From Tillandsia leiboldiana (lineage: Eukaryota; Streptophyta; Magnoliopsida; Poales; Bromeliaceae): a stretch of DNA of 64,000 nucleotides. The DNA is taken from NCBI GenBank assembly GCA_029204045.2, contig CM055076.1, positions 8,870,346 through 8,934,345 on the forward strand, read 5' to 3'. Below the pieces are notes generated by a model. It did not search any database, was not told the DNA's origin, and saw only the letters and a list, made by a program, of their open reading frames with translations. Below, one piece after another: positions 1-10,953 of this stretch. The translations under genes and the position numbers were made by a program. How positions within the stretch are numbered: position 1 is the first letter of the stretch; each line of letters starts with the position of its first letter.

Positions 1-715
1 AAACCAAATGCCCAAAAAGAGGAAGAAGAAGAAGAAGAAGAAGAAGAAGAAAGAAAGAAAAACAATTTTCTCTCTCCCTCTCTCAGCAAATCCACAGGGG
101 AGGCCTGGCCTGCTGGCCCACCCCTTGTGGACACATGGCGGTCATCCAGGCCGCCACGGCATCCGGGTTAGGCCGCCTGAATCAAGGCACGCGGCTTGAT
201 TCGGTTGGGCGCGGCGCAGCCAACGGGCGCGCGCCGCGTGTCCCACGCGGGGGACAGCGTCGCAGCGCCCACGTCGCACGTGGCCGCTCGCCGTGGCGGC
301 TGCTAGCCAATCGCGGCCCGCCACGTGTCCGCCCGTGCGCTCGATGGACCGCGCCTACAGAGCCGGCCCAATTGGGTGCTACCACGTGGCCCCCCCGGTC
401 CACAGCTCTTCCATGCACCCGTAAACACCAAGAAACTTTCGGTTACCCGTTTTCGCTCGTCCGAACTCCGAAAAATACATCCAAATAGCTGATTTTTATT
501 GTTTTCCGCGCTGAATCCAAATCCGGCCTCCATTTTACAAGAAACCACTTAAATTTTCCGATGAAGGCATCCGAATATACAATCTCGATCTATTTTCGCG
601 CTAGGTCTAGTTTTTGAAGTCCGATTTGCGCGCAACCAACACCATCACACAACATAGGCCTCCAGAAGTCGCTGAACACCCTTGCAAAACCTTCGCGGAG
701 ATCCGGATCATCACA
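1..715 (-). repeat. X1 3' LTR, truncated by window start
   Basis: This is the start of the 3' LTR of degenerate gypsy element X1, read on the minus strand. On the plus strand it ends in CATCACA at 715, so the LTR begins TGTGATGA when read in element orientation, and a polypurine tract follows directly. It matches 44410-45125, the 5' LTR of copy X2, over its whole length with scattered substitutions. The stretch 100-470 is GC-rich and holds CACGTG cores. The rest of the LTR lies outside the window. The boundary call is solid because the same end occurs in three related elements. Confidence 0.85.
18..60. repeat. GAA-type simple repeat
   Basis: A run of GAA and GAAA units lies inside the X1 LTR. 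The matching place in X2 (44440-44470) has a shorter, more irregular purine run, so the tract has expanded or contracted since the copies split. Confidence 0.8.
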
Positions 716-732
716 ATCTCCCCCACTAAAAG
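716..732 (-). other. X1 polypurine tract
   Basis: On the minus strand a purine run ending GTGGGGGAGAT abuts the 3' LTR of X1. The same tract occurs before the 3' LTRs of Y (19574-19584) and Z (48452-48467). In the family it primes plus-strand DNA synthesis. Confidence 0.75.
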
Positions 733-3060
733 AAAGTTTCATCCTCGAAACTAACAAACCGTAACGGAAGTCTCAAATCAGAAGGTCGGGCATCCATCAC
801 CACTGTCACCAGCTCTCAAATCGCCACTCGCTCCCCGTGACTACTCCTCAACATCAACATCGACATCTACGGTTTGGCCAAATTACGCGATTCCCTCATT
901 TTTCGTGCCAGAATTCGCAACGGGCGTCCCTCGTACTCCAGACACTCACAAATCTCAAGTGGAGCGAGTCAATCACGAGCGAGGGGTCCAAACATATTAC
1001 CTTTGAGCTGAGACGTGGAAAACATCAAGGACTCCAATAAGTCACGGGAGAAAGAAGAAGCAATTCGGTAACCACTGATCCAAACACACCACCAATCTCA
1101 GCCATAAAACCAGCTCTTCCAAGAAACACGAAGTACACCCGTACGACCATTCAAGAAAGGAAAAAACCTATCAGCAGGAACATCATCAACTCCAACTCTC
1201 AATTTTAGAAAAAAAAAATGCCGACAACAGCGAAAAGTCCAAAAATTCTGAAAGGCCAGTGCCTTCACCCCAATCAAACAAGAACAGGCTCCGGCACCGT
1301 CTCCATTTCTGGAGCAGCCTTTCAAAGTTTTCGGCCCGTTCGTGAGCCTCGGCATATAGATGTGAAAAAGAGAGATAAGTGTTGAAGTTGTTCCTACTGT
1401 GGCAACACAAACATAGACTACAATCTAACTACGACTCCTAGGGACACAACCACTAACACTAGTCGTCACATCAGCTCCAGTAGCGGGGTCGGTCACACGA
1501 TCATCATGCCCTGGCTCTGCACTGTCGTTCTGTCCAAGGCATTCGTACACATCTAAGGGCGCTATCGGGCGTCACTGTAAGTCAACCTCTGCTGACAGGC
1601 AAAATTATCCACTGTTTCCTCTACAGTAATGAAAGTGCTCCCCAAGGCGAGACTCTGGGTCTAACAACCCTTTATCCATCAGTTCTAACAACTGTGCCAT
1701 CAGCTCTCTCAGCTTTACTGGTGCCATCCAATAAGGTGCCTTCGAGATCGGCGCGGTTTGCGGTACCACATTAATCACAAACTCATCTCCCTATCCGGCG
1801 GTATCATCATCAGCTCTCGTGGACTCACATCCGGGAACTCGCGGGCAATAGAGGCACCGTTGAGTCTCGGTGTCATCGTAGGCATCCCTAACACTGTCGC
1901 TAAAAAGGCAATACATCCTCGTCTCATCATCTAACTGTCTCTCACCAATGAAATTATCGCTGGATACACTGTACCGGAGCTGCCTCTGTAGATATACTCC
2001 CCCTGTTCGGCTCACAGAAGGTCACGGTCCTCTCTCCACCATCCATCAACGCATGATACCGTGCCTACCAATTCATAACACTTCGACAAAGTTCGGGGGC
2101 TGCCTCGAGGCCAACAAGTCTGCCGGTAAAATCCACTGCCTCAATTGCACTGGACATGATCCACCTACCTCTTCCACAAGCACAACATGACCAGGAATAT
2201 GTACCTCAAGTATACGTGGCGATGGTCCTACCTCCAGTCCATGCAAGGATGAAAATGCTCTGCGACGACATTGTCTGCTGCCATGGCATCCTCCATCAGG
2301 CTGTGTAAACTCTCTGGCACAAAGAGGCTCTCAAACAGTGTCACCATCACCGCCACCTATGACTCTGCCTCCCAAGGCTCCAAACTCAATCCTACGAATC
2401 GGGGTGGGTCAAACTGCCAGAACTGGCTAAATCGATCAATGATATTCCACGGCTCATCTACTGTTATCTATCCACCCTGCCTCGGTGCCTCAGCATTAAT
2501 CGACGGCACGAAAGGGGCTACTCGCTCAATCGGTGCCACTGGAAACACAGCAACAGAGGATACTGCATCTGGGGTGGTCTCAACGGGAAGCACTGTCGGG
2601 GTGCCTACTGCTCCAGCAACTATATCATCATATCCAGCTGCTCACTCCGTCGCTGGTATGCCACTGACAATCCTATCATCTAGGTCCGGAGCTCTCTGAC
2701 CTCAACCTAGGTATCCAGCCCAGATCTGCCTACTCTGACTACTCTGCCAAGACGGGTGCACACGGGTCAGAACACAGCGTCGGGGAGACACCGCTCACCA
2801 CGACAAAACCGCACGACTAAACACACAACAAACACACGACCCAATCCAGCGAAAGTCTAGGACATGTCATCCATTCCATAGCATTATGTTGTCTGCAGCC
2901 AACCTAATCGCTTAGGAAAATAAACATGCCAATCACTCATCCCGTCCCTTGGGAGAGGTATAAAACACAATCAGGACTCTTGCTATAAGCCACGACTCTC
3001 ACGTAGTCATCCTAAGGTACAACCAAAAGCCTAGTGTTTCTAAGTTCACAATGACCTACA
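733..3060 (-). pseudogene. X1 degenerate gypsy gag-pol remnant
   Basis: No long reading frame survives, but the minus strand aligns by eye with the coding region of Y in short blocks: the leader and gag start (about 3000-2700), the protease flank with the cysteine-proline-valine-glutamine-leucine block (about 2170-2060), the protease to reverse transcriptase linker (about 1900-1790) and the first RT residues (about 1790-1640). The protease active-site segment (DTGA in Y) is missing, as is nearly all of RT and the integrase. The sequence then jumps to what looks like an RNase H tyrosine-serine-aspartate block near 1580. X is therefore an internally deleted, non-autonomous chromovirus derivative. 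Copy X2 (39301-41180) shows the same deletions, so they predate the split of the two copies. Confidence 0.7.
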
Positions 3061-3062
3061 TC

Positions 3063-3078
3063 CTAGGCTCTAATAACA
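3063..3078 (-). other. X1 primer binding site, mutated
   Basis: On the minus strand the site next to the 5' LTR resembles TGGTATCAGAGCC, complementary to the 3' end of plant initiator tRNA-Met, but carries substitutions. The X2 copy (41183-41195) has the intact form. Confidence 0.65.
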
Positions 3079-3086
3079 CTTTAATC

Positions 3087-4865
3087 TGTCACACCCCGGG
3101 ATCAAAACTACGACCTGGTTCGCCAACAGATCCGCCACCCATACGGAAAACCCCGCATAGGCAAAGCGTCCATGCTGCAAAAGATACTACTACAGCTAAA
3201 CAGATATCAGAGCGGAAAAATAAACTGCTAAAATATAAAAATCCGAACCACTGTACAACTAGAGTAAATACAAGGTCCATCTCCCAAATAAAAGAATATC
3301 AAAACTGATACACAGGAATAGTACAAATAGAAGATCCTCCTATATCACATCTATGAATCCAAAAAGGAGATAACTAAAACAAGAAATACAACAACGTACA
3401 ATAAAATCCAACAATCCGGGGTGGTACATCTATCTCACCAAAATGAACTACACTAATTGGGATCTATCTCGTGACTCCCTATCCTCGGTCCGTCACGCTA
3501 GCTAGAGCAAGAACGGAGGGAAAAGTATCGGCAAACCTGTCACCGACAGAGGGTGTGAGAACTACACCAACACGTAGTTCTCAGTGGGTACCGTCTCCAA
3601 GACCAACGGTCTGCCCACTAAGTCTACCAGAGGCATAAGATAACAGGAAAAGCGAAAAAAAAGAAAAACTGGAAATAACTCTACGGCTACCATGCCTCTA
3701 TCTACTATGCTCAAAGGGTGATACCGATGAAAATGATGCATCGACTCTAACCCAGTGTACTCAATCAACCCAATTACACTGACTGCCACATAGGGTCCAG
3801 TCAAACCTGTGCCCACCTACTGCCATGACATCCACGGAGGACTGGACTTACGTAGGGTGTCCCACATGGACTGCGTCGATAAGTCGCGATAGCAAAGTAA
3901 CAGGCCCAGCTCCGGAGCGGCACTCGAGGGGTGCGACCTCACCGAGGAAAATATCTGCGCATCTCTGTCGAGCTCAATATGGCTCATGCAGACTATAGTT
4001 CAAAAACACGATCAATCAGATCGACACCGTCCAACTCACAACACTACCCACTGGCCAGAAATACTGAACAACTGGGACCACCGTCAACCCAACGGCTCCC
4101 AAAACAGGACATCAAACTCAACATGCGAAAACCCACTGGACTGGAGATACTCCACAGCCGACGACAATGAAAGATTCGAACACCCCGAAAGACTAGTACC
4201 TACAACCCAAAACAAACAAGAACTGGCTCTATGCATTGCCTCTCGTTGTTCTTGACCCAAAGAAGGAACAACCTTAGAATTCAGATCACTCGAACCCTCT
4301 CGGGTGAGGAAGTTTACAAAAAAATGTGATATTTATTACTAAAAATCATTTTCACTCGAACCCCCTCGGGGTGAGGACTAAAAGTAGTTCTTTTTTATAA
4401 AACCATCTTAATTTGAGAAAACCCATTTTAATGATTTTTAGCTCTTTTAGAAAAATCAGTTAAAAAATAAGTTTTATTCCCAAACCCCGAAGGGCTAATA
4501 CCTTTGTCCAACCAAACAAGAACAGACTCCAGCGACCCTTCGATATTTGGAAGAAAAACATTGGTTGACTAAAATCATGTGTATCCAAAAAGATTCTGGG
4601 TTCAAGGTCCTACTATCACTAGTACACTACTGCCACGAACACCGTGACGACAAATAGATCGGAGAAAACTCGACGACCTGAGACCCCCGTTTACCCAAAC
4701 GGCTCCCGACACTAGTACAAGACTAGCCACAGCTACCAGACTCCACTCGGCCCCCAAGCACGAGTGCAACATGCATCCCACACTAAAAGAAATCCCGACC
4801 ACTCGGCCCACTACCCAGGCGAGGAAAACACTATGTCTAGAGAATAAGGATGTAAAGTATGGATG
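3087..4865 (-). repeat. X1 5' LTR, first part (split by Y)
   Basis: Downstream (3') part of the X1 5' LTR in element orientation. It starts on the plus strand at TGTCACACCCCGG, next to the primer site, and matches X2 41204-42978. At 4865 it is broken by gypsy element Y and resumes at 22736. The uninterrupted X2 copy shows that both pieces belong to one LTR. It contains the perfect hairpin at 3556-3583. Confidence 0.85.
3556..3583. other. Conserved LTR hairpin in X1
   Basis: A 10-bp perfect inverted repeat, TGAGAACTAC and GTAGTTCTCA, with an 8-nt loop. The same stem with a different loop is found in both LTRs of Y and the same stem and loop in X2. Confidence 0.8.
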
Positions 4866-5193
4866 TGTAGTGGCCCTAATTCCCATGCAGCGTTCTTCCG
4901 ATGAATCCACTGTTAGAGCACCTAGCGTTGGTGTATCTGGCCCATGGTGCGTCAATGGGATGCCACAGATGGACCCTGTGTGTTATTATTAGCTGTGTAG
5001 GCCTTCGGCTGAGTTTGCCGAAATTTTGGAAAAGAATTAGGCCCAACAGAGGTCGGAAATGGATTCAGCACGGAAAAACGCTTGAAAACGGCTATTTGCT
5101 TGTTTATTTCTGAGTCCGGATGCCCAAAAAGGGACTCCCGGATGTTTTTAGTGGAAAATGGTGCATGGGAGGGGCCGTAGACCGCCGAGATGC

Positions 5194-5689
5194 CACGTGG
5201 CGGCCTGTCATTGGCCGGTTCAGGATGCGCGGTCCACAGAGCTGCGCGGCGGGGTGCACAGACCCGGCGCATGGACACGTGGCACCGCCTGATTGGCGGG
5301 CGCAAGGCGCGCGGTCTACCGGGTGAGCGCGGCGGTGCATGGACCAATGCGGGGCCACGTGGCAGCCTCCGGTTGGTCGGTGCACGCTGCGCGGTCCACG
5401 GAATTCCGCAGTGGAATGCGTGGACCGGGTGTAGGGGACACGTGTCACCCTCTGGTTCGCGGGCGCACCGTGCGCGGCGCACGGAGTCGGGGCCGGTACC
5501 TCGGGGCGCGTGCCCACGTCGGGGCCATGCCGCGCGCCCGGCGCGGCCGCCGACCGGTCAGCGGGTCAACCGGGGGGACACGCGTCGCCCGCTGATTGGC
5601 GGGCGCCAACCGCCTCACTGTGCGGGGGCGGGCCACGTGGCAGCCCGTGGGTGGCCCGAACAGCTGTTTGCTGTTCGGCGGGCCACGTG
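5194..5689 (+). promoter_or_regulatory. G-box (CACGTG) cluster in Y U3
   Basis: Six CACGTG cores lie at 5194, 5276, 5356, 5439, 5634 and 5684, mostly as GCCACGTGGC, in a very GC-rich stretch upstream of the TATA box. G-boxes bind plant bZIP and bHLH factors; that they act here is inference. The same block recurs in the 3' LTR at about 19912-20410. Confidence 0.6.
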
Positions 5690-5820
5690 GCGGCACCTGG
5701 TGGATTCGGGCGTGAACAGTGTTGGGCCGGCCCAACACTGTAGCCGCCCGAAAGTACCGGGCGCCCGAAAGTTGGGCCCGAAAGCCCATTGACTTGTCTT
5801 TTTGGGCTGATTTCGGGTGA

Positions 5821-5836
5821 GGCCTATAAATAGGCC
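5821..5836 (+). promoter_or_regulatory. Y TATA box in a palindrome
   Basis: TATAAATA (5825-5832) lies inside the perfect palindrome-with-spacer GGCCTA-TAAA-TAGGCC. It is the likely core promoter of Y, with transcription starting about 25-35 bp downstream. The 3' LTR copy is at 20539-20554. Confidence 0.75.
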
Positions 5837-7507
5837 CCTTGGGGCTCACTTTAGAGGCTTTTCCCGAGAGCTTTAGCCATTGAGCCCTTCACCAATTTTC
5901 TTCCTCTCCCTCTTGTGCATCTTTTGGCAAAGGTTCAGAATTTTTGGAGGGCGCGACGACGGCGACTTCTACATCGGGGTGCGGAGCGACGATCTACTGT
6001 TGGAGGACCATTTTCGTCGCAGTTTAGTCTGGGAGGTCTACCGGGCTACCCCGACGTTATTTTTGGACGATTTCTGCGGTGCCGGTTTCGTAAGAGGTAA
6101 ATCTACATCTTCCGTGTTGGACACTTTTTCTGGATCCGAGCTTTTCTTGGGGTTCTGGGTACATTTTTAACCCCCTTTGCGACTGTTGGTTGATTTGGAC
6201 AGCACCTACTTGTCGGATTTTTATCTCCTCATCCGGACATCGGAATTCGACGTTTCAGGACTCTATCGACATCTACTCTTCGCGAGGATCGCCGTCATAT
6301 TTTTATTGGAATTTTTGGAGGAAGTTTTTCAGGTGAAAATTTCGTGTGAATGGGACTGTTCATCACAGATTTTGGGATTTTGGAATTTGTGTGGTTTAAA
6401 GTGTAATTTTGGTGTATGTTTGTACCCAGGAGGTTGTGAGCACTTCTACCGTGTTGTTGGCTTTGTGGGATCTGTGATTGGACTGTTTTGGGCTTTCTCA
6501 GCTGTACGATTCCGAGCAGTTAGCACTTTCAGGTGGGTGACCTTGCTTCCAAGAACTCTGGACTGTGTACTAATTCTATGTGTGTAGGATCATGCATGTT
6601 AGAAATTGGAGTATTAGCATGTGTAAAACTGTATGTTGTATCTTGTATATCAGTTGATGAATCTTTTGATTCCTACACTATGTTAAGTAATGAAATCTTG
6701 GAATTTGACCTAGCACCCCTGTCATATGTATCATGTTCAGCCAGTCTGTAGAAAACTCCAACTTGGGCTAGGTTTTTATTGCTCTAGACATTCCACATCA
6801 CGATACTTCATTTCACCTTGGACTTAGCTTTTCCTCGCCCGAGTTGTGGGCCGAGAGGTCGGTTGGTTGTGGGATGCATTTGCACTCGTGTCTGGGGACC
6901 GAGTGGAGTTGATAGCAGTCTGTAGATTTGATTTCTTTGGGAGAGTGATAGTGATGGTAAATCTGGGTTCTTGGAAACTGTCAGAGAGACAGTGAGTTAG
7001 TGATTTGTTTGGTAGTCGATCTTATTGATCGAGGATTGGATCATAGCCTGCATGAGCCACATTTGAGCTTTACAGAGATACTTTTCAGTGATACTTATGG
7101 GTTACTTTGACTCGAGCGGGTCGCTCCCCTCGAGTGCCACTCCGGAGTAGGCGAGACCGGGTTGTGTACCGGCGTGAGTGTTACGGCATTTTGGTGTTGG
7201 CATATTTCGTGAGTCATGTCAGTGAGTTGAGTCGGAGTCTTAAAGGGATCAAATTGTCAATCAGCAATCAAAGACTTAGAGAAGATTCAACAAGAGCTCA
7301 AGTTGACACTCAGTGTCTTGAATCTTGAAGATTGAAGTTGAAGAATTGTGGATCAGTTACATCAATCTCAAGAAGAAAGTATTCAAGAGGATCAGGTATG
7401 TTTAACTAAATATTTGTGGTGATCCGAATACTTTCTTATAGTGTAGAAACACTTGGATGAACTTTTAATTGCATAATAATCAAAAACTGGTGTTCGGACT
7501 TGTTCAG

Positions 7508-7729
7508 GATCCGGATCAGAGCCAACGATCCGGATCCCGAAGGTTGTTGCTTCATACAAGACTTCGATCCGGATCCTTGCAATTTCCGATCCGGATCCCG
7601 AATGTTAAGTTTTCTGATTTGTATGAACGATCCGGATCGGGCAATGCAATCCGGATCCCGAACCCTTGGTTTTCTGGAATCGTCAATCTCGTTACGACGA
7701 TCCGGATCGCAGTAAATCCGATCCGGATC
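7508..7729 (+). promoter_or_regulatory. GATCCGGATC palindrome array, W 5' LTR
   Basis: Palindromic GATCCGGATC units occur at 7508, 7527, 7566, 7588, 7629, 7648 (one base off), 7699 and 7720, upstream of the TATA box. Similar arrays occupy the same place in A/B and V. Conserved palindromes near the TATA box have been reported for Sirevirus LTRs. A regulatory role is inference. Confidence 0.7.
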
Positions 7730-7795
7730 GCCGTCCTGAAAATTTCCAGATAAGGTATGTTTTTGATTCTTATCTCTTTCCAAAGGTTTCTAAAC

Positions 7796-7803
7796 TATAA
7801 ATA
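7796..7803 (+). promoter_or_regulatory. W TATA box
   Basis: TATAAATA downstream of the palindrome array. The 3' LTR copy is at 12824-12831. Confidence 0.7.
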
Positions 7804-8552
7804 GACGTTTAGGGTTTCTCAAAACGTGGGAGCTACGGCCGATCAATTTCTAAAACACTTGAGAGCAACCCTAGAGGCTAGGTTTTTATCGATCTTCTTT
7901 ATAGCCTCTTTTAGGTCAATTCGATGGTTCTTTCAAGAACATATCTTTTGTCGAATTGATCTAATCTTTGCTTAGAGATTTCTTCTACGGTTCCTCAATG
8001 AGAATCTAAGCAAAGGATCACCATCGAAGTCAATATTCTTATCGACTGAGTTTGCGTCGTGGATTCGACGTGGCATCGTGGATTCGGTGTGCTAAAGGCG
8101 TTTCGTGGACTCGAAGAGTGCGTTCGTGGATTCGAACGTGAGCAGTGGACGAGCAAAACGGTGGAGCGCGAGGTCCAAGAAATTGAAGGAGGGGTTAAAT
8201 CCGTGGAGACGGTAATCACCTTGTTATTCTTCTTTTCTTAGGGATTGTTATTGCGCGGATATCCAACCGGTCAGCGCAAGGTCCGAAGAAGCTGAAGGAG
8301 GGGTTGAGTCCGTGGAGTCGGTAATCACCTTGTTATTCTTCTATTCTTAGTGGATTGTTATTGCGTGTTGGTCCCGTGGTTTTTCTCCTGGATTGGAGTT
8401 TCCACGTAAATCTCGGTGTGCTGTTTTTATTTTCCGCATTGGTTTTTATTTTGCACTGAGATTGAGTTTTTAAGTATTACACCTATTCACCCCCCCCCTC
8501 TAGTTGTTTGATAGTACCTATTTAGATCCTTTGGGATTAATAACTCTACAAT

Positions 8553-8564
8553 TGGTATCAGAGC
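8553..8564 (+). other. W primer binding site
   Basis: TGGTATCAGAGC two bases after the 5' LTR, complementary to the 3' end of plant initiator tRNA-Met; it primes minus-strand DNA synthesis. Confidence 0.9.
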
Positions 8565-8584
8565 GGGTTTTAGGTTTATCTATC

Positions 8585-9973
8585 ATGTTGGGTGAAAGTG
8601 GTAATATTTATAGACCTCCTCTTTTTGATGGGACTAATTATGCTTATTGGAAAGTGCGGTTGAGAGCTTTTCTCATCGCAATTGATGAGCGGGTATGGCA
8701 ATCCGTGGAACACGGTTGGGTGCATCCTGTTGAGGAAGTAGGAAATTCTACTACCCCAAAACCTCGCTCTAGATGGTCCAAAGAGGAATTTGAAAGATCT
8801 TCTTACAATGGGAAAGGTATGAACGCTTTATTTAATTCTCTTTCCTCGACTGAGTTCACAAGAATTTCCGCGTGTGAAACCGCGAAGGAAATTTGGGATA
8901 TTCTCAAAATTACACATGAGGGTACTAATCTTGTAAAAATTCAAAAGCTCCAGATGCTTACAAGTCAATTTGACTCTATTCATATGGAAGAGCATGAATT
9001 ATTTACAGATTATTACACTAGACTTCAAGATGTAATAAATACATGTGCTAATTTAGGAGAAAAGATCCCGGAGTCGAAAATTGTAAGAAAGATACTTCGG
9101 ACTCTTCCGGAACGGTTTAGGGCAAAAGTTACCGCCATTGAAACCGTTAGTCATCCGGATGAGATGAGTGTAGAGGAATTAGTAGGTGCTTTGCAAACTT
9201 ATGAATTGACTTTTCCTACTAATCAAGTTTCTTCCAAGTCTTCTTCTAAGCTTACAGGTATTGCATTCAAATCCACAAAGAAAGAAGATAGCGAATCGAG
9301 TTCCGACGATGAAATCTCTTTTGCCGATTTTGAAGAACAATTGGCGCGGATCACAAAGAAATTTCGTCGGAAATTTTGGAAGAATCGAACCGATGGATCT
9401 TCATCCACGAAACCATCTAAAGGATCATCGGGTTCTAAATCCTCTAACCTCAAATTCCTTGCAAAACCTTCTAAGGAAAAAGATGATTTCGAAGGGGAAA
9501 TCCAATGCTATCGATGCAAAGGCTACGGCCATTTTTCAACGGATTGTCCTTCTCCGAAATCATATAAAAAGAGGGCTTTGCAAGCAAAAACTAGGGACGA
9601 TTTTACTTCTAATGAATCAACCTCAAGTAAAGAGGAAAAAATCGTTGCTTCTCATGCCTCTCATTTTCCCTCTTCTAATAATTGTTTATCATCATTAGTC
9701 ACTAACTCTACTCCTTTGATTTTGTATGAAACATCAACAACCGGCGGAGAGTCATCAAGTGAGGGGGAGTCGGACGAGGAAGAACTCGTTGAGGCATATC
9801 AACAACTTCTTGCGGAATCTAAGAAGATGGCCAAACATATCAAGAAGTTGAGGAAGCAACGACTTGAAGATCAAGACGAGAATCATGCTTTAAAGATAAA
9901 ACTTCATGATCTCGAGGAGGAACAAGGACGTTTATTGGATAATAATAAAATCCTCCAAGAAAAGCTAAACTAA
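8585..9973 (+). CDS. W Gag, copia type (UBN2 + zinc knuckle), ends at in-frame stop
   Basis: Capsid-type Gag. The ATG at 8585 was chosen because it follows the primer site and aligns with the first methionine of the A and B Gag (both then reach a RPPxFDGTNYAYWKVR block). Residues 1-220 form the UBN2/Gag-polypeptide region of plant copia elements. A CCHC knuckle (CYRCKGYGHFSTDCP) lies near residue 310 and an acidic, coiled-coil-prone stretch follows. Translation stops at TAA (9971-9973), but the same frame stays open beyond it and carries a second zinc knuckle (next entry), so this stop is probably a recent lesion. Gag would assemble particles and package RNA; the missing enzymes must come from another element. 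Confidence 0.85.
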   Translation: MLGESGNIYRPPLFDGTNYAYWKVRLRAFLIAIDERVWQSVEHGWVHPVEEVGNSTTPKPRSRWSKEEFERSSYNGKGMNALFNSLSSTEFTRISACETAKEIWDILKITHEGTNLVKIQKLQMLTSQFDSIHMEEHELFTDYYTRLQDVINTCANLGEKIPESKIVRKILRTLPERFRAKVTAIETVSHPDEMSVEELVGALQTYELTFPTNQVSSKSSSKLTGIAFKSTKKEDSESSSDDEISFADFEEQLARITKKFRRKFWKNRTDGSSSTKPSKGSSGSKSSNLKFLAKPSKEKDDFEGEIQCYRCKGYGHFSTDCPSPKSYKKRALQAKTRDDFTSNESTSSKEEKIVASHASHFPSSNNCLSSLVTNSTPLILYETSTTGGESSSEGESDEEELVEAYQQLLAESKKMAKHIKKLRKQRLEDQDENHALKIKLHDLEEEQGRLLDNNKILQEKLN

Positions 9974-10540
9974 TCGGAGACAAATGCTAAATCATATATG
10001 GACAAGATTGGTTTTCTAGAAAAGCAGTTTGAGGAAATTCATGTCACCAACCAAGCATTGACCAAGCGAGTTCATCAACTTAAATCCGACATACAAAGGA
10101 TTTCAACCGGTTCCAAGAAACATGATTGTATGTCCGGATTAGGTCAAACCAGCAAGGTTGGTTTGGGATTTAAAAAGAACCAAACTGTGAAGGCTTCAAG
10201 TTCCACAACTAAATTGAAAGGAAGAACTTGTCACCTATGTGGACTTGAAGGACATTTGGTGAAGAATTGCCCGAAAAAGAGAAAGAAGAGTCCTTCGGCA
10301 ACTTCATCTACAGAGCGAACTCAACGGAATCAAAAGACACATCAAGTCAAAGGAGTTCACTCAACCCACCAAAGGTCCGAGCCACAACATCATTCATTCA
10401 AGTGGATCACTGCGAGGCAAAGACCTAAGGTGGACCAACAGTCAAAGCGGACAACCCCCGGCCACAACGAATCAAGACAACCCAAAATCCAGCGATTTTG
10501 GATTCGGAAAGGTGATATCTTTCCTTGTCTTAAGTTCTAA
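9974..10540 (+). CDS. W Gag C-terminal part beyond the in-frame stop
   Basis: In the same frame as the Gag upstream, separated from it only by the TAA at 9971-9973. It continues the coiled coil and then has a second CCHC knuckle, CHLCGLEGHLVKNCP (about 10230-10275), matching the position of the second knuckle in A and B. The sequence after it ends at a TAA at 10538-10540 with a short tail (RKGDIFPCL) that corresponds to the residues just before the protease in B, which marks where pol has been lost. Unless the stop is read through this part is not made from the Gag start. Confidence 0.75.
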   Translation, partial: SETNAKSYMDKIGFLEKQFEEIHVTNQALTKRVHQLKSDIQRISTGSKKHDCMSGLGQTSKVGLGFKKNQTVKASSSTTKLKGRTCHLCGLEGHLVKNCPKKRKKSPSATSSTERTQRNQKTHQVKGVHSTHQRSEPQHHSFKWITARQRPKVDQQSKRTTPGHNESRQPKIQRFWIRKGDIFPCLKF

Positions 10541-10953
10541 ATAGCTTATGACTGTATGTAATGCTTTGATTGGTTTTCCCTTCATATCTTTCTTAATCTT
10601 TGCATTACATGTTTTTCAATGCTTTTCGTTTTTATACTTTGTTTTTGTACAAAAGGGTTTTTAATGAACAAGTGCATTGAATGAAAAGGGCTTTCACTTT
10701 CAATCACTCCAATTTAATTGTATATGGATTATCAACTTTACTCCATAATCATAATCTTGAAGATACTTCATTATAGGAGTTTTTGATATTATAAGCATCA
10801 AATTTTAGAAATCATGTGTGATCTTTAGATGCTTAATCTATCTCGGTTGTGTGAGTTCATTGTGATAAACGTGAGACAACCGATAGACTAAAATTTGGGA
10901 TATAATTCCTTCACGTAAGAGATTGCATTCTTATAAGGGTATTGAAATAATTT

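Larger units (their letters stand above)
7179..8550 (+). repeat. W 5' LTR
   Basis: Begins TGTTACGG and ends CTCTACA. It holds eight GATCCGGATC-type palindromes (7508-7729), a TATA box TATAAATA at 7796, an array of CGTGGATTCG-like units (about 8055-8140), a tandem duplication of about 107 bp (8166-8365) and a C-tract at 8491-8499 close to the end. Confidence 0.93.

Noticed and set aside
135..548. Overlapping frames on both strands in the GC-rich LTR of X1
   Set aside because: They follow GC skew of noncoding LTR DNA, are not conserved in frame in X2, and resemble no protein.
4290..4500. CTCGGGTGAGG-type inverted motifs in the X LTR as a regulatory element
   Set aside because: Short GC inverted motifs are present in both X copies but with no counterpart in Y or Z and no clear role.
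5120..5849. Long frames of 100-200 codons on both strands in the Y LTR
   Set aside because: The region is the GC-rich U3; stops are rare by composition and the product is low-complexity Arg/Ala/Pro. The identical copy at 19830-20567 is just the other LTR.
7436..7783. Frames on both strands reading PDR/GSG repeats
   Set aside because: They are translations of the GATCCGGATC palindrome array, not genes.
8170..8260. Short GT...AG intron in the W LTR
   Set aside because: The interval would be about 40 bp, below the usual plant minimum, and occurs inside a tandem duplication.
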